A stretch of DNA of 64,000 bases from Glutamicibacter arilaitensis Re117 (GTDB lineage: Bacteria > Actinomycetota > Actinomycetes > Actinomycetales > Micrococcaceae): positions 2,790,001 through 2,854,000 of the forward strand of contig NC_014550.1 of assembly GCF_000197735.1 (NCBI RefSeq). The letters run 5' to 3'. This document shows, piece after piece, positions 37,472 through 46,805 of the stretch. The position numbers were made by a program, and so were the translations under genes. A model generated the notes under the pieces. It was not told where the DNA came from. It made no database searches and worked only from the letters and a program-made list of their open reading frames with translations. The stretch's first letter is position 1, and every line of letters starts with the position of its first letter.

Positions 37472-37507
37472 CAGATGCGCCGTGCTGCATGCAGCACGGC
37501 GCATCTG
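37472..37507 (+). terminator. Hairpin terminator after purM
   Basis: A near-continuous palindrome (CAGATGCGCCGTGCTGCA with its complement) followed by CTTTTAAA, 25 nt after the stop. Confidence 0.82.
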
Positions 37508-37559
37508 CTTTTAAACCCGTTGTCGTTCTTCTAAGCGATAGCCACCGGCCGGTGCATCG

Positions 37560-38480
37560 CTAGTCCAGCTGGCGCAGTGCCTGTTCCAGCGGAACGCGCC
37601 AGCGCCACGTCGCTTTCTGTTCTCCCCGGACGTGGCCGTTGGTAATCAAGGCCACTGGCAATTCCCGCTTCACGAAATTCAGCAGAATTTTGTATCCGCT
37701 CATCACAGCCAGTGAAGATCCCATCACCAGCAGCGCATCTGATTCAGCTTCAAGCGCGGCGATGCGTTCCTTGCGTTCGACAGGCACGCTTTCGCCGAAG
37801 TAGACCACGTCGGGCTTCAGCGCCAGGGAACCGCAACGCAGGCAGCTGACCATGTTGAACTGTTCCACCAGGTACTGGGGCAGCTCCACGTCGCCGTCCG
37901 GGTTCACTGCCGCGGGGTCGATCTCCACGGCTTCCAGATAGCCTTCATTGGCCGCTTGCAGGCGCAGGTCGAAATCATTGCGGTTCTCGCTGTTGCCGCA
38001 ATCCAAGCAGCGCACAATCGACAGGTCGCCGTGCACCGGAATCACCCGGCGCGAACCTGCCTGCCGGTGCAGCCCGTCAACGTTCTGGGTAACGATCCCG
38101 CTGATCTTTCCCGTTTCTTCCCATTGCACCAGGCGCCGGTGGATCTGGTTGGGCTCTGCTTTATCCATATGCCGCCAGCCGACGTAGCCGCGCGCCCAAT
38201 AGCGCTGGCGGGCTTCGGGCCGGTAGCGGAATTCTTGGAATGTCATCGGACGGTGGCGCTGCAGCGAGCCTTGCGGACCGCGGTAGTCGGGGATGCCCGA
38301 GTCCGTGGAGACTCCGGCTCCGGTGACCACCAGGACTCGTCCGGCTGCAAGCATTTGCTGCACCCCGGCACGCGCTTCGGTTTCCGGGGATGCCGGCGCC
38401 TGCTGCTCGACGATGCGCTGCATCGAGCGGATGGCCGAGTGGTGCGCCATCTGGATTGACAGCTCTTCTGGAGTGCTCAC
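37560..38480 (-). CDS. Sir2 family NAD-dependent protein deacetylase
   Basis: 306 aa from the GTG at 38480 (VSTPEELSIQ) with AAGGTGG upstream. Sirtuin motifs: GAGVSTDSGIPDYRG, TQNVDGLH, catalytic His in PVHGDL, zinc cysteines CLDC and CLRC, and MGSSLAVMSGY. Family II/III-like bacterial sirtuins deacylate lysines with NAD. Acs at 17733 carries the target lysine motif, so it is a plausible substrate. Confidence 0.9.
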   Translation of the reverse strand: MSTPEELSIQMAHHSAIRSMQRIVEQQAPASPETEARAGVQQMLAAGRVLVVTGAGVSTDSGIPDYRGPQGSLQRHRPMTFQEFRYRPEARQRYWARGYVGWRHMDKAEPNQIHRRLVQWEETGKISGIVTQNVDGLHRQAGSRRVIPVHGDLSIVRCLDCGNSENRNDFDLRLQAANEGYLEAVEIDPAAVNPDGDVELPQYLVEQFNMVSCLRCGSLALKPDVVYFGESVPVERKERIAALEAESDALLVMGSSLAVMSGYKILLNFVKRELPVALITNGHVRGEQKATWRWRVPLEQALRQLD

Positions 38481-38640
38481 GTTCCACCTTAAAGTTGCGG
38501 GGCGCGACAAAGGCCGCAACGACTAAAGCTAATCTAGCTTAGTCGCTGCGGCATGTCGCAAAATGTACTGAAGAGCTGTACCACTCAACGCTTAAGGTGT
38601 GGCACTCTGAGCCAAGGACTCCCGGCGTCAGAAGACGAGG

Positions 38641-38859
38641 CTACTCGTCTTCGTCATCTCCCGAGTACTTCTTAGTCAGCTCGTCGTAATCCGAATATTC
38701 TTCGTCATACGATGAATCATTACGCTCAGTATTCTGAGCGTGATGATCGGACCGAACGCCCAGTTCGCGTTCAAGTGCCGAAAGGTCAGTGGACGGCGAG
38801 TAGTACTTGATATCTCGCGCCTGACGCTGTGCTTTAGCCTTTTGACGGCCGCGCCCCAT
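38641..38859 (-). CDS. DUF3073 protein
   Basis: 72 aa from the ATG at 38859, with AGGGGG upstream. Begins GRGRQKAKAQRQARDIKYYS, the DUF3073 signature of Actinobacteria, basic at the N-terminus and very acidic at the end (DDEDE). Located near purF-purM as in M. tuberculosis (Rv0810c). Function unknown. Confidence 0.85.
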   Translation of the reverse strand: MGRGRQKAKAQRQARDIKYYSPSTDLSALERELGVRSDHHAQNTERNDSSYDEEYSDYDELTKKYSGDDEDE

Positions 38860-39082
38860 GGCGTGACCCCCTCTTTTCAGTAGAGTCGGAAGGTGGTCCA
38901 CCTTGAAAAAGATGAAGGCCTCCGAATATGTGATCAGTTCTTTCGTAATTAAAGGTTAACACGATTCACCGGCGAGCGTTGAATGCAACACCCGCCGAAA
39001 CCGCTAGACTATCGATTAGTCCAACGACTACGTATTGAGCCGGCGAGCGATCGCCCGACCCAACCACGAAGGAGCTCAACAG

Positions 39083-39736
39083 GTGGTGGAAAACAATCTG
39101 CCTGAGCCGCAGGCGGCGTTACCGCCATTGCAGCCAGAACCGGAGAAGCCCAAACGTCAAGGCGCTAGGTGGGCTTTGATGGTTGTTGCTGTGCTTGCAC
39201 TGGCCGCTGCAGTGGTTTTCGTCGTGTTGAGACTCGTGGATCCCCCAGCTTCGCCCATCGCGAACAACGTGCCACGCAATGAAAATCCCGGCCTCGACGG
39301 CATCATCGCTACGCAGATGCCACCGGCTCAGCTGGAGCAAGGCGATTGCCTGCGCGGCTTCCTCTCCCCGTTGGACCCGCAGACTGTTGTCACCTGTGAT
39401 TCCTCCCATAATGCCCAGTTGATCGGCACTTTCCAGCTCACCGGTGAAGATTATCCCGGAGCCAACGTACTGCTGACTCAGTCAGAGGACCTGTGCAAGT
39501 CGGTCTCGCTGGATCCACGCGCCGGGTTGGACTCCACCTGGACCTATCACTTCTCGCGTCCTTCGGAGAGCACCTGGGATCAGGGCGACCGTACGGTTTC
39601 CTGCTTCCTGAGCTTGTCGGAGGGCAACGTCCGCAGCTCTTTGCTGCCCGAGGGCGATAGCGACGACGAGGGCGATAAAAACGATTCCAAGTCCGAGGAT
39701 GAAAAGCCGAAGGACGAAGAAAGCACTGAAAGCTAG
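39083..39736 (+). CDS. Septum-formation-type membrane protein
   Basis: 217 aa from GTG 39083 with AAGGAG eight bases upstream. A Pro-rich cytoplasmic start and one membrane helix (residues about 32-52, ALMVVAVLALAAAVVFVVL) lead to an outside domain with GDCLRGF...VVTCDSSHNAQLIGTFQ, the septum_form domain pattern, holding four cysteines. The final 30 residues are Asp/Glu/Lys/Ser-rich. Function inferred: cell envelope or division. Confidence 0.75.
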   Translation: MVENNLPEPQAALPPLQPEPEKPKRQGARWALMVVAVLALAAAVVFVVLRLVDPPASPIANNVPRNENPGLDGIIATQMPPAQLEQGDCLRGFLSPLDPQTVVTCDSSHNAQLIGTFQLTGEDYPGANVLLTQSEDLCKSVSLDPRAGLDSTWTYHFSRPSESTWDQGDRTVSCFLSLSEGNVRSSLLPEGDSDDEGDKNDSKSEDEKPKDEESTES

Positions 39737-39759
39737 GGCTGCACTGATTACAGCCAACT

Positions 39760-39794
39760 AGGGCGTGAACAGATTTCCCATCTGTTCACGCCCT
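39760..39794. terminator. Bidirectional terminator before clpB end
   Basis: A perfect 15-bp stem (AGGGCGTGAACAGAT) with a 5-nt loop between convergent genes. Confidence 0.85.
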
Positions 39795-39811
39795 CGTTGC
39801 GTTCCAGGTAC

Positions 39812-42400
39812 CTAGCCCTGCTTGGCAACCTGCAGCTTGTCACCAGCCTCATCCAGGCTGACCACTACGGCATCCCCATCTTGGACCGTTCCGGCAAGGA
39901 TCTCCTTAGCCAAGCGGTCACCGATCTCGCGCTGCACCAAACGGCGCAATGGGCGGGCACCGTAGGCCGGGTCGTATCCGGTCAGTGCCAGCCACTCGCT
40001 CGCGGCCGGATCCACTATCAAGCTCAGTCGGCGATCAGCCAGGCGCTGGGCCAGCAGGTCGATCTGCAGCTTGACGATGTTCCCGAGCTCTTCGATGCTC
40101 AATGGATCAAAGAGGATCACCTCATCGAGGCGGTTCAAGAACTCTGGCTTGAATGACGCGTTGACCACGTTCATCACCGCAGACTTCTTGGCTTCCTCTT
40201 CCAAGGACTGATCCACCAGGAACTGGGAACCGAGGTTGGAGGTGAGAATCAGGATGGTATTCCTGAAGTCCACCGTGCGCCCTTGCCCATCGGTCAACCG
40301 CCCATCATCGAGTACCTGCAGCAGGATGTCGAAGACCTCTGGATGGGCTTTCTCCACCTCGTCGAGCAGTATCACCGAGTACGGGCGACGGCGTACCGCT
40401 TCGGTGAGCTGTCCACCTTCCTCGTAGCCGACATAGCCCGGAGGAGCACCGACCAGACGCGAGACCGCGTGCTTCTCGGAGTACTCGGACATGTCGATAC
40501 GCACCATGGCACGCGGGTCATCGAACAGGAAGTCCGCCAGGGACTTGGCCAGCTCGGTCTTGCCGACACCCGTTGGACCAAGGAACAGGAAGGAGCCGGT
40601 TGGGCGGTTCGGGTCGGCAATGCCTGCGCGAGTCCGTCGCACCGCGTCGGAAACCGCGGCGACTGCCTGCTTCTGGCCCATCAGGCGCTGCCCAATGACC
40701 TCTTCCATCTCCAGCAGCTTCTGGCTTTCGCCCTGCAGCATGCGCCCGGCCGGGATGCCCGTCCAGGCCGAGATGACTTCAGCAATGTCGTCCGCGGTGA
40801 CTTCCTCAGCCACCATGGTGTGCACATCAGCCTTGTCGGCTTCGGCAGCGGCGGCCGCGTCCAGTTCCTGCTGCAGCGTTGGGATCTCGCCGTAGAGCAG
40901 GCGTGAGGCCTTCTCCAGATCCCCTTCGCGCTGGGCCTTTTCAGCCTGGCTGCGCAGCTCATCGAGCTTGACCTTCAAGTCCCCAACGCGGTTCAGTCCA
41001 GCCTTCTCCGCTTCCCACTGGGAATTGAGCGCATCAAGCTTTTCCTTCTTGTCGGCCATGTCCTTGCGCAAAGCTTCCAAGCGTTCCACCGAAGCTGGAT
41101 CCGTCTCATCGGACAGCGCCAGCTCTTCCATGGTCAGCCGGTCCACCTCGCGGCGCAGCTCATCGATTTCCTCGGGAGCAGAGTCGATCTCCATGCGCAG
41201 CCGGCTGGCGGCCTCATCGACCAGGTCGATGGCCTTGTCCGGCAGCTGGCGTCCGGAGATGTACCGGTTGGACAGCGTGGAGGCAGCCACCAGGGCCGAG
41301 TCGGCGATCGAGACCTTGTGGTGCGCTTCGTAGCGTTCCTTCAGTCCGCGCAGGATGGCAATGGTGTCATCCACGCTCGGCTCGCCGACATACACCTGGG
41401 CGAAGCGGCGTTCCAGGGCCGGGTCCTTCTCGATGTTCTCGCGGTACTCATCCAAGGTGGTGGCACCGATCAGGCGCAGCTCGCCGCGGGCCAGCATCGG
41501 CTTGAGCATGTTGCCGGCGTCCATGGCACCTTCGGAGGCACCGGCACCGACGACGGTGTGGATCTCATCGATGAAGGTGACGATCTGGCCATCGGAGGCC
41601 TTGATCTCTTCCAATACCGACTTCAGGCGCTCTTCGAATTCACCGCGGTATTTCGCGCCGGCGACCATGGCACCCAGATCAAGGGAAATCAGGGTTTTGC
41701 CGCGCAGGGATTCTGGCACGTCGCCAGCGATCATGCGCTGGGCCAGGCCCTCAACCACAGCGGTCTTGCCCACGCCGGGCTCACCGATCAGTACCGGGTT
41801 GTTCTTGGTACGGCGGGAAAGCACCTGGACCACACGGCGGATTTCGCGGTCACGGCCGATGACCGGATCCAGCTTGCCCGAGCGAGCCAAGGCGGTCATG
41901 TCGGTGCCGAACTTCTCCAGGGACTGGAAGGTCGCTTCCGGATCAGGACTGTTGACCTTGCGGTCCCCGCGGATGGTCGGCAAGGTGCCAACCAGCAGTT
42001 CACGAGTGGCGCCGAATTCGCGCAGTGCTTCTCCGGCCTTGGTCTGATCCGATGCCAAAGCGATCAGCAGGTGTTCGGTGGAGACATAGGTGTCCCCCAT
42101 TTCGGTGGCGGTCTCCTGGGCGTTGTTCACGACCTGCAGCAGCTGGCGGGAGAACTGGGCCTGGGCAACCGAGGATCCGGAAGTCGAAGGCAGCGCGTTA
42201 ATCACGGCACTAGCCTTGACTGAAAGCGCGTCGACATCCATTCCGGCAGTCTTCAGGAGGGCCACGGCTACTGATTCCCGCTGGTCAAGCAATGCCTTAA
42301 GCAGGTGCGCAGGTTCAATCTGCGGATTGCCTGCGGTTGAAGCGTTCATACCGGAAGCCGAGAGGGCCTCTTGGCTCTTGGTGGTGAGTTTGGTGTCCAC
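39812..42400 (-). CDS. clpB: ATP-dependent chaperone ClpB
   Basis: 862 aa from GTG 42400 ([15 protein letters not shown]), with AGAAAGG five bases upstream; ATG at 42406 or 42418 would add a few residues. Disaggregase: Clp N domain, AAA+ 1 with GEPGVGKT and [12 protein letters not shown], a long coiled-coil middle domain (about 405-530), AAA+ 2 with GPTGVGKT and LLDEVEKAH. Works with DnaK-DnaJ-GrpE, encoded at 48.9-52.4 kb. A HAIR element lies upstream. Confidence 0.96.
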   Translation of the reverse strand: MDTKLTTKSQEALSASGMNASTAGNPQIEPAHLLKALLDQRESVAVALLKTAGMDVDALSVKASAVINALPSTSGSSVAQAQFSRQLLQVVNNAQETATEMGDTYVSTEHLLIALASDQTKAGEALREFGATRELLVGTLPTIRGDRKVNSPDPEATFQSLEKFGTDMTALARSGKLDPVIGRDREIRRVVQVLSRRTKNNPVLIGEPGVGKTAVVEGLAQRMIAGDVPESLRGKTLISLDLGAMVAGAKYRGEFEERLKSVLEEIKASDGQIVTFIDEIHTVVGAGASEGAMDAGNMLKPMLARGELRLIGATTLDEYRENIEKDPALERRFAQVYVGEPSVDDTIAILRGLKERYEAHHKVSIADSALVAASTLSNRYISGRQLPDKAIDLVDEAASRLRMEIDSAPEEIDELRREVDRLTMEELALSDETDPASVERLEALRKDMADKKEKLDALNSQWEAEKAGLNRVGDLKVKLDELRSQAEKAQREGDLEKASRLLYGEIPTLQQELDAAAAAEADKADVHTMVAEEVTADDIAEVISAWTGIPAGRMLQGESQKLLEMEEVIGQRLMGQKQAVAAVSDAVRRTRAGIADPNRPTGSFLFLGPTGVGKTELAKSLADFLFDDPRAMVRIDMSEYSEKHAVSRLVGAPPGYVGYEEGGQLTEAVRRRPYSVILLDEVEKAHPEVFDILLQVLDDGRLTDGQGRTVDFRNTILILTSNLGSQFLVDQSLEEEAKKSAVMNVVNASFKPEFLNRLDEVILFDPLSIEELGNIVKLQIDLLAQRLADRRLSLIVDPAASEWLALTGYDPAYGARPLRRLVQREIGDRLAKEILAGTVQDGDAVVVSLDEAGDKLQVAKQG

Positions 42401-42434
42401 GCGCATCCTTTCTCTCATTGGGTGAACTCATAAA

Positions 42435-42455
42435 CTTGAGTGTACCTAACTCAAC
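42435..42455. promoter_or_regulatory. HAIR element (HspR operator) upstream of clpB
   Basis: CTTGAGT-N7-ACTCAAC, matching the HAIR consensus CTTGAGT-N7-ACTCAAG except the last base. It is 34 bp before the clpB start, where HspR would block the promoter. Confidence 0.85.
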
Positions 42456-42571
42456 TCTACTCTGTACATCCTTATTCCAGCCAGCAAAAGATTTTTCAAA
42501 ATTTCTTCACAGTTCTTGTCGCACACGCAAAATCCCTTGTCGCACTGAAATTCGCCAATCTACTATGAGTT

Positions 42572-43078
42572 ATGAGCAACCCGGATTCACATCACAACGA
42601 TCAACTCGACTACCACAACATGGCGCAGGTATTCATAGATCAGCACCGCCAAATGCTCATGGCGTGCCTTGACGGGCTCACCGAGGAGGAAGCTCGTGCG
42701 AAGTTGGTCGAATCCAAAACCACACTGCTTGGGCTGGTCAAGCACGCAACCTTCGTTGAACGCGTGTGGTTCGGCGAAGCAGCCACAGGTAAGAGCCGAT
42801 CAGAATTGGGAATCGCTGCCACCCCGGACAGGTCATTCGTCCTGAAGGCCTCGGACACCATCGCATCGGTGCGACGCGATTACAGGAACGCTGTAGAGCT
42901 TTCCCACCAAGCCCTTGAGGGCAAGAGCGGCGACGACATATTCCGTGGTAACCGGCGCGGTCCGCTTCCGGTGCGGTGGATCCAATTGCACATGCTGCGT
43001 GAACTAGCCCAGCACTGCGGACATGCAGATATCTTGCGCCAGCAAATCTTGACTGCACGAAAACGTCAGCCTGCCTAG
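42572..43078 (+). CDS. DinB/DUF664 family protein
   Basis: 168 aa. A four-helix DinB-like protein: LDYHNMAQVFIDQHRQML at the start, LGLVKHATFVERVWFGE, and WIQLHMLRELAQHCGHADILR with the metal-binding histidines (His near 52, and two in the C-terminal HMLRELAQHCGH). DinB-fold proteins are often thiol-dependent transferases; the substrate is unknown. Divergent from clpB. Confidence 0.8.
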   Translation: MSNPDSHHNDQLDYHNMAQVFIDQHRQMLMACLDGLTEEEARAKLVESKTTLLGLVKHATFVERVWFGEAATGKSRSELGIAATPDRSFVLKASDTIASVRRDYRNAVELSHQALEGKSGDDIFRGNRRGPLPVRWIQLHMLRELAQHCGHADILRQQILTARKRQPA

Positions 43079-43097
43079 GCCGCGCTAGACTCCGAAT

Positions 43098-43565
43098 ATG
43101 CCGATCACCTTTCTTCCACTGCCCGCAGAACAATTCTCGTCATGGATGAAAAGGAGCACCGCAGAATACATTGCAGACCTTCTCGCTTCCGGGGTCCCCG
43201 ATGGCAAAGCGCGAGAAGATGCGCACACCACGATGACACGCGCTTTCCCCTATGGCCTGCCCAGTGCAACGAATGCGGTTTTTACCCTGGAAAGCCCTGC
43301 ATTGGGCAATGTTGGCTATCTATGGATCGGTTGCGACTCATCAGGGGATCCGACCTCGTGGTGGGTGTGGGACATCGTCATAGAAGCAGGGCACCGCGGC
43401 CACGGCTTCGGCCGCCAAGCCATGGTCTTGGCTGAAAAGTACGCTCGCTCCCACGATGCGCAAATCTTAGGGCTGAACGTGTTCGGGTTCAACCGGGCCG
43501 CGCGCGGACTCTACGAATCATTGGGCTACGAAACTACCAGCGTCAAAATGCGAAAAACGCTCTAG
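43098..43565 (+). CDS. GNAT family N-acetyltransferase
   Basis: 155 aa. The acetyl-CoA motif GHGFGRQAMVLAEKYAR (about 100-116) and NRAARGLYESLGYE at the end are typical GNAT features. Begins 19 nt after the DinB-like gene, so probably the same transcript. Substrate unknown. Confidence 0.8.
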   Translation: MPITFLPLPAEQFSSWMKRSTAEYIADLLASGVPDGKAREDAHTTMTRAFPYGLPSATNAVFTLESPALGNVGYLWIGCDSSGDPTSWWVWDIVIEAGHRGHGFGRQAMVLAEKYARSHDAQILGLNVFGFNRAARGLYESLGYETTSVKMRKTL

Positions 43566-43695
43566 TGCCACTTCAATACGTCGAATTGCCGTCAATACCT
43601 ATCCACGGGCACTGCAACCAAGTACATTACAGATCACAATGACATCTGAAGACAAGTTCTTTCCATGGAACCCCAGATCAAGTTAGGCTGGAGGT

Positions 43696-43797
43696 ACGTA
43701 AGGGAGTATTCATAAGCGCTCAACCCGTCAATACGTAGGACTTCGAAAGTCTTGCCGGGTTTTGCGGCCAGCCCAGTGCCGGTGAAGAGACTTACTC
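43696..43797 (+). ncRNA. yybP-ykoY (manganese) riboswitch upstream of terC
   Basis: About 100 nt with conserved blocks of this aptamer: AAGGGAGTA at 43700, CCCGTCAATACG near 43725, GCCGGGTT...GCGGCCAGCCC near 43754-43773, and GGTGAAGAGACTTACTC at 43781-43797. It lies just before a TerC-family gene, the usual target. These riboswitches sense Mn2+ and turn on export genes. Confidence 0.8.
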
Positions 43798-43834
43798 GGT
43801 CGCGTGCGCGCAACTTACGAAAGCAGGATTCCCT

Positions 43835-45019
43835 ATGGGAGTTTCCCCTTTGATTTGGGGCATCACGATTATCGTGATTCTTGCCCTATTAGCCTTCGAT
43901 TATTTCTTCCATATCCGCAAGGCCCATGTTCCCTCGCTGCGTGAAGCGGCCATCTGGTCCAGCATCTATGTCGGCATTGCCCTGGTCTTCGGAGTCCTGG
44001 TGCTGTTCTTCGGCGGCCTCGACATGGGTGCTGAGTACTTCGCCGGATACATCACCGAAAAGGCATTGTCGGTCGATAACCTCTTCGTCTTCCTGATCAT
44101 CATTGCCAGCTTCCGGGTACCGCGTGAAGACCAACAGAAGGTCTTGCTCTTCGGCATCGTCTTCTCGCTGATCGCCCGTACCGCCTTCATCTTCGTCGGC
44201 GCGGCACTGATCAACCAGTTCGCCTGGGTCTTCTACCTCTTCGGCCTGATCTTGTTGCTGACCGCAGGCAACCTGCTGAAGAAGGATGACGAATCCGATG
44301 AAGCCAACAACTTCATCATCCGCATCGCCAAGAAGCTCTTCCATACCACCGACAACTACGACGGCGACAAGCTGTTCACCAAGATCGATGGCAAGAAGGT
44401 ACTGACCCCGATGCTGCTGGTCATGGTGGCCATCGGCGGCACCGACATCCTCTTCGCCTTGGATTCGATTCCAGCGATCTTCGGCCTGACACAGAACGTC
44501 TACATCGTCTTCACTGCAACGGCCTTCTCACTGATGGGCCTGCGCCAGCTGTACTTCCTGCTGGACGGACTGCTTGATCGACTGATCTACCTGTCCTACG
44601 GCCTGGCCGCCATTTTGGCCTTCATCGGCGTGAAGCTGATCCTGCACGCGCTGCACGAGAACAACCTGCCATTCGTCAACAACGGCGAACACGTAACGGT
44701 TATCGAGATCAGTACCGGGCTCTCGCTCACGGTGATTATCGGCGTGCTGGTGCTTACCGTGCTGGCTTCGCTGTTCAGCAAGGCCGGCAAGGCGCAAACG
44801 GCCATCGGCAACTTGCGCCGCCACGCCAGCAGCTACACCGACCTGACCTACACGGCCGATGAGCACGAACGCGAACGCATCTACCGCGCTTTGGTGGAGG
44901 AAGAGGCGTATGTGAAAACCATGGAGAAGAAGTACCGCGACAAGGCCAAGGACGTGGATAAGATCCGCGAAGAGGTCAAGGAAGCCCACCGCCAGCACGA
45001 CGAGTATCTCAAGAGCTGA
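43835..45019 (+). CDS. TerC family membrane protein (Alx-like, probable Mn2+ exporter)
   Basis: 394 aa. Nine or so membrane helices. Conserved TerC blocks: EYFAGYITEKALSVDNLFVF (split across about 66-86) and GGTDILFALDSIPAIFG with acidic residues inside membrane helices. The C-terminal 70 residues form a charged helical tail (ERERIYRALVEEEAYVK...). TerC/Alx/MeeF relatives export manganese, often to metallate exported enzymes; the upstream riboswitch supports this. Confidence 0.9.
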   Translation: MGVSPLIWGITIIVILALLAFDYFFHIRKAHVPSLREAAIWSSIYVGIALVFGVLVLFFGGLDMGAEYFAGYITEKALSVDNLFVFLIIIASFRVPREDQQKVLLFGIVFSLIARTAFIFVGAALINQFAWVFYLFGLILLLTAGNLLKKDDESDEANNFIIRIAKKLFHTTDNYDGDKLFTKIDGKKVLTPMLLVMVAIGGTDILFALDSIPAIFGLTQNVYIVFTATAFSLMGLRQLYFLLDGLLDRLIYLSYGLAAILAFIGVKLILHALHENNLPFVNNGEHVTVIEISTGLSLTVIIGVLVLTVLASLFSKAGKAQTAIGNLRRHASSYTDLTYTADEHERERIYRALVEEEAYVKTMEKKYRDKAKDVDKIREEVKEAHRQHDEYLKS

Positions 45020-45040
45020 TTCGATTTCGAATTAGCAGCC

Positions 45041-45076
45041 AATGGCTGCCAACTCCTTCGAGAGCTGGCAGCCATT
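45041..45076. terminator. Bidirectional hairpin after terC
   Basis: An 11-bp stem (AATGGCTGCCA) around a 14-nt loop containing a further weak pairing; followed by AGCGCTTTT. Convergent gene on the minus strand ends at 45090. Confidence 0.65.
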
Positions 45077-45089
45077 AGCGCTTTTGGCG

Positions 45090-45674
45090 TCATTGCCCTG
45101 ACCAGGGCTGCTGCGCGAACTGGTTTCGTTCCTGCAATTGAATCTGAAGCAGCTTTATTCGTTCCACCAACTCGGGCTCGGCGGACTCCCTTGGATGCTT
45201 AGCCGCTACCCTTGCCATCCAAGCCAATTCATCGGCCACCTCGTTATAGATCAGGCCGGTGTGTCCCCGATGCCTGGTGATGGAGACTTTTGCCGAACAA
45301 GCATTCCATGCAGCTAAGAATTCCAAGCTTAAAGCTTCTTCGATGCCGCGATACCCATCAATGACTCGTCCGCTGGTAATCAGCTCCTCGATCACGCAAT
45401 GGGCGTCTTCCGAATCCGTATGGATCACGGCACTGGCAGCTTGCGAGCCCTGCAAGTATTCCAATGCAAGGGCGACAGCACGCAGCTCAAGAGCACCCAT
45501 ATGACCAGTAAATTCTCCGGCAAAAACCACGACATCTCCGCCGGCTGCGACCATCGCTATTGAGCCAACTCCGGCAGGATCAGAGGAAGCGTCGACACCG
45601 ATCACTACGCGTTCTGGGTGTCCGTAGCTCGTGGACCAATATTCGGGATGCCATGCGAGCACCCGTGGCCTCAC
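45090..45674 (-). CDS. Ribonuclease H-like protein
   Basis: 194 aa. RNase H fold with the acidic set: Asp in VVIGVDASSD, Glu in GALELRAV, Asp in VIHTDSED and a final RGHTGLIYNEVADELA block. Position of the C-terminal catalytic Asp fits ADELA. The start is a GTG at 45674. It follows the unknown gene at 45696 by 21 nt. Could degrade RNA in hybrids or be a retooled nuclease. Confidence 0.75.
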   Translation of the reverse strand: MRPRVLAWHPEYWSTSYGHPERVVIGVDASSDPAGVGSIAMVAAGGDVVVFAGEFTGHMGALELRAVALALEYLQGSQAASAVIHTDSEDAHCVIEELITSGRVIDGYRGIEEALSLEFLAAWNACSAKVSITRHRGHTGLIYNEVADELAWMARVAAKHPRESAEPELVERIKLLQIQLQERNQFAQQPWSGQ

Positions 45675-45695
45675 CGCTTCTAGGCTTCGGGTACC

Positions 45696-46187
45696 TCACC
45701 TGCGAGCAGGGGCCTCTTGCAGCCGTTGGCGTTGCCGAGCCCGCTGTGTCAACGATAGTTTCGCATCGCAGACTAGCCGTTCGATTTCGCGAGCGGCCCT
45801 GTTGATCTGGCTTAGCCCACGAGTCACGGCATAGCCAGAATCAGCAAAACGGCGAGCGATGTTGCAGTTGCGTTTAGGAACGCATATCCAGGTCTTTTCA
45901 CGGTACTGCCCGAGGAGCTGTTCTAATTCGCGAAGCATAATTGGCAGCGGCCTCGGCTCCTCCGAGGCGCTCGCATGCGAGGTGAGAGTGCCATCATCAC
46001 GGCTGTCTACAATTAGCCAGTAGACCATTAAGCCATCGCCAATAATTTCTGGCATCGTCCACGTAATAATCGAAGCGTGCATGGGCTTCGCGATCATCTC
46101 GGCATTGGGCACACGCGGAATCGTGGATTCAGGCAATGTCCGGCTCAGCAAGTCACCGGCAGATACGGTATTCAGGCTCATGTACAT
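45696..46187 (-). CDS. Hypothetical protein, unrecognised
   Basis: 163 aa. Mixed alpha/beta sequence without membrane segments; contains VYWLIVDSRDDG and a basic C-terminal helix (NRAAREIERLVCDAKLSLTQRARQRQR as short pieces) with a final RR. Immediately before the RNase H-like gene on the same strand, probably co-transcribed; the repeated VVIG/VYWLIVDS acidic strand might be an RNase H-like relic, but this is speculative. Confidence 0.5.
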   Translation of the reverse strand: MYMSLNTVSAGDLLSRTLPESTIPRVPNAEMIAKPMHASIITWTMPEIIGDGLMVYWLIVDSRDDGTLTSHASASEEPRPLPIMLRELEQLLGQYREKTWICVPKRNCNIARRFADSGYAVTRGLSQINRAAREIERLVCDAKLSLTQRARQRQRLQEAPARR

Positions 46188-46267
46188 ACGTTCTCAATGC
46201 ACACCGACAAGATGGCTTTCGCGGCTGGTCGCTGATGCCGCTGTCCACGAGCCGTTCAGCGCAATAG

Positions 46268-46678
46268 CTACCGGCGGACGTCTCCGATGAAGTAGTCCGA
46301 AGGCACGATGACCTTGCCCAGAGGCATCAGCGATACCGGGATCATCTTCAGGTTTGCGATGCCCAGCGGAATGCCGATAATCGACACGAACATCGGGATC
46401 GCGGTCACCACGTGGCCGATGGCAATCCAGATGCCAGCAAAAATGATCCAGATGATATTGCCCAGCGTGGAGAACGCACCCACCGGGCCGTTGTCGACTA
46501 CGGTCCGGCCAAAAGGCCACAGTGCATAGCCAGCAATGCGGAACGAGGCGATGCCGAAGGGAATGGTCACGATCAGCACGCAGCAGATGATGCCAGCCAA
46601 TACGTAGCCAAGTGCCAGCCACAGGCCGCCAAAGACCAACCAAATAATGTTGAGAATACCGCGCACTAAATCAGTCAT
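46268..46678 (-). CDS. YccF domain membrane protein
   Basis: 136 aa from the ATG at 46678 (MTDLVRGILNIIWLVFGG). Two repeats of the YccF pattern: NIIWLVFGGLWLALGY...TIPFGIASFRIAGYALWPFG and NIIWIIFAGIWIAIGH...GIPLGIANLKMIPVSLMPLG. Four membrane segments. Function unknown. It stands alone. Confidence 0.85.
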   Translation of the reverse strand: MTDLVRGILNIIWLVFGGLWLALGYVLAGIICCVLIVTIPFGIASFRIAGYALWPFGRTVVDNGPVGAFSTLGNIIWIIFAGIWIAIGHVVTAIPMFVSIIGIPLGIANLKMIPVSLMPLGKVIVPSDYFIGDVRR

Positions 46679-46805
46679 GTTTCCATTCTCCGTGATTTTC
46701 CTGCTTTGCTCCATCCGGGATCACCCCGATTCACACCCCTAGGGTGTCCAATCCCCTACTGCCCGGCAAGCATCGGGGCTGGTTGCTCGGCTAGGATTAA
46801 TCATC

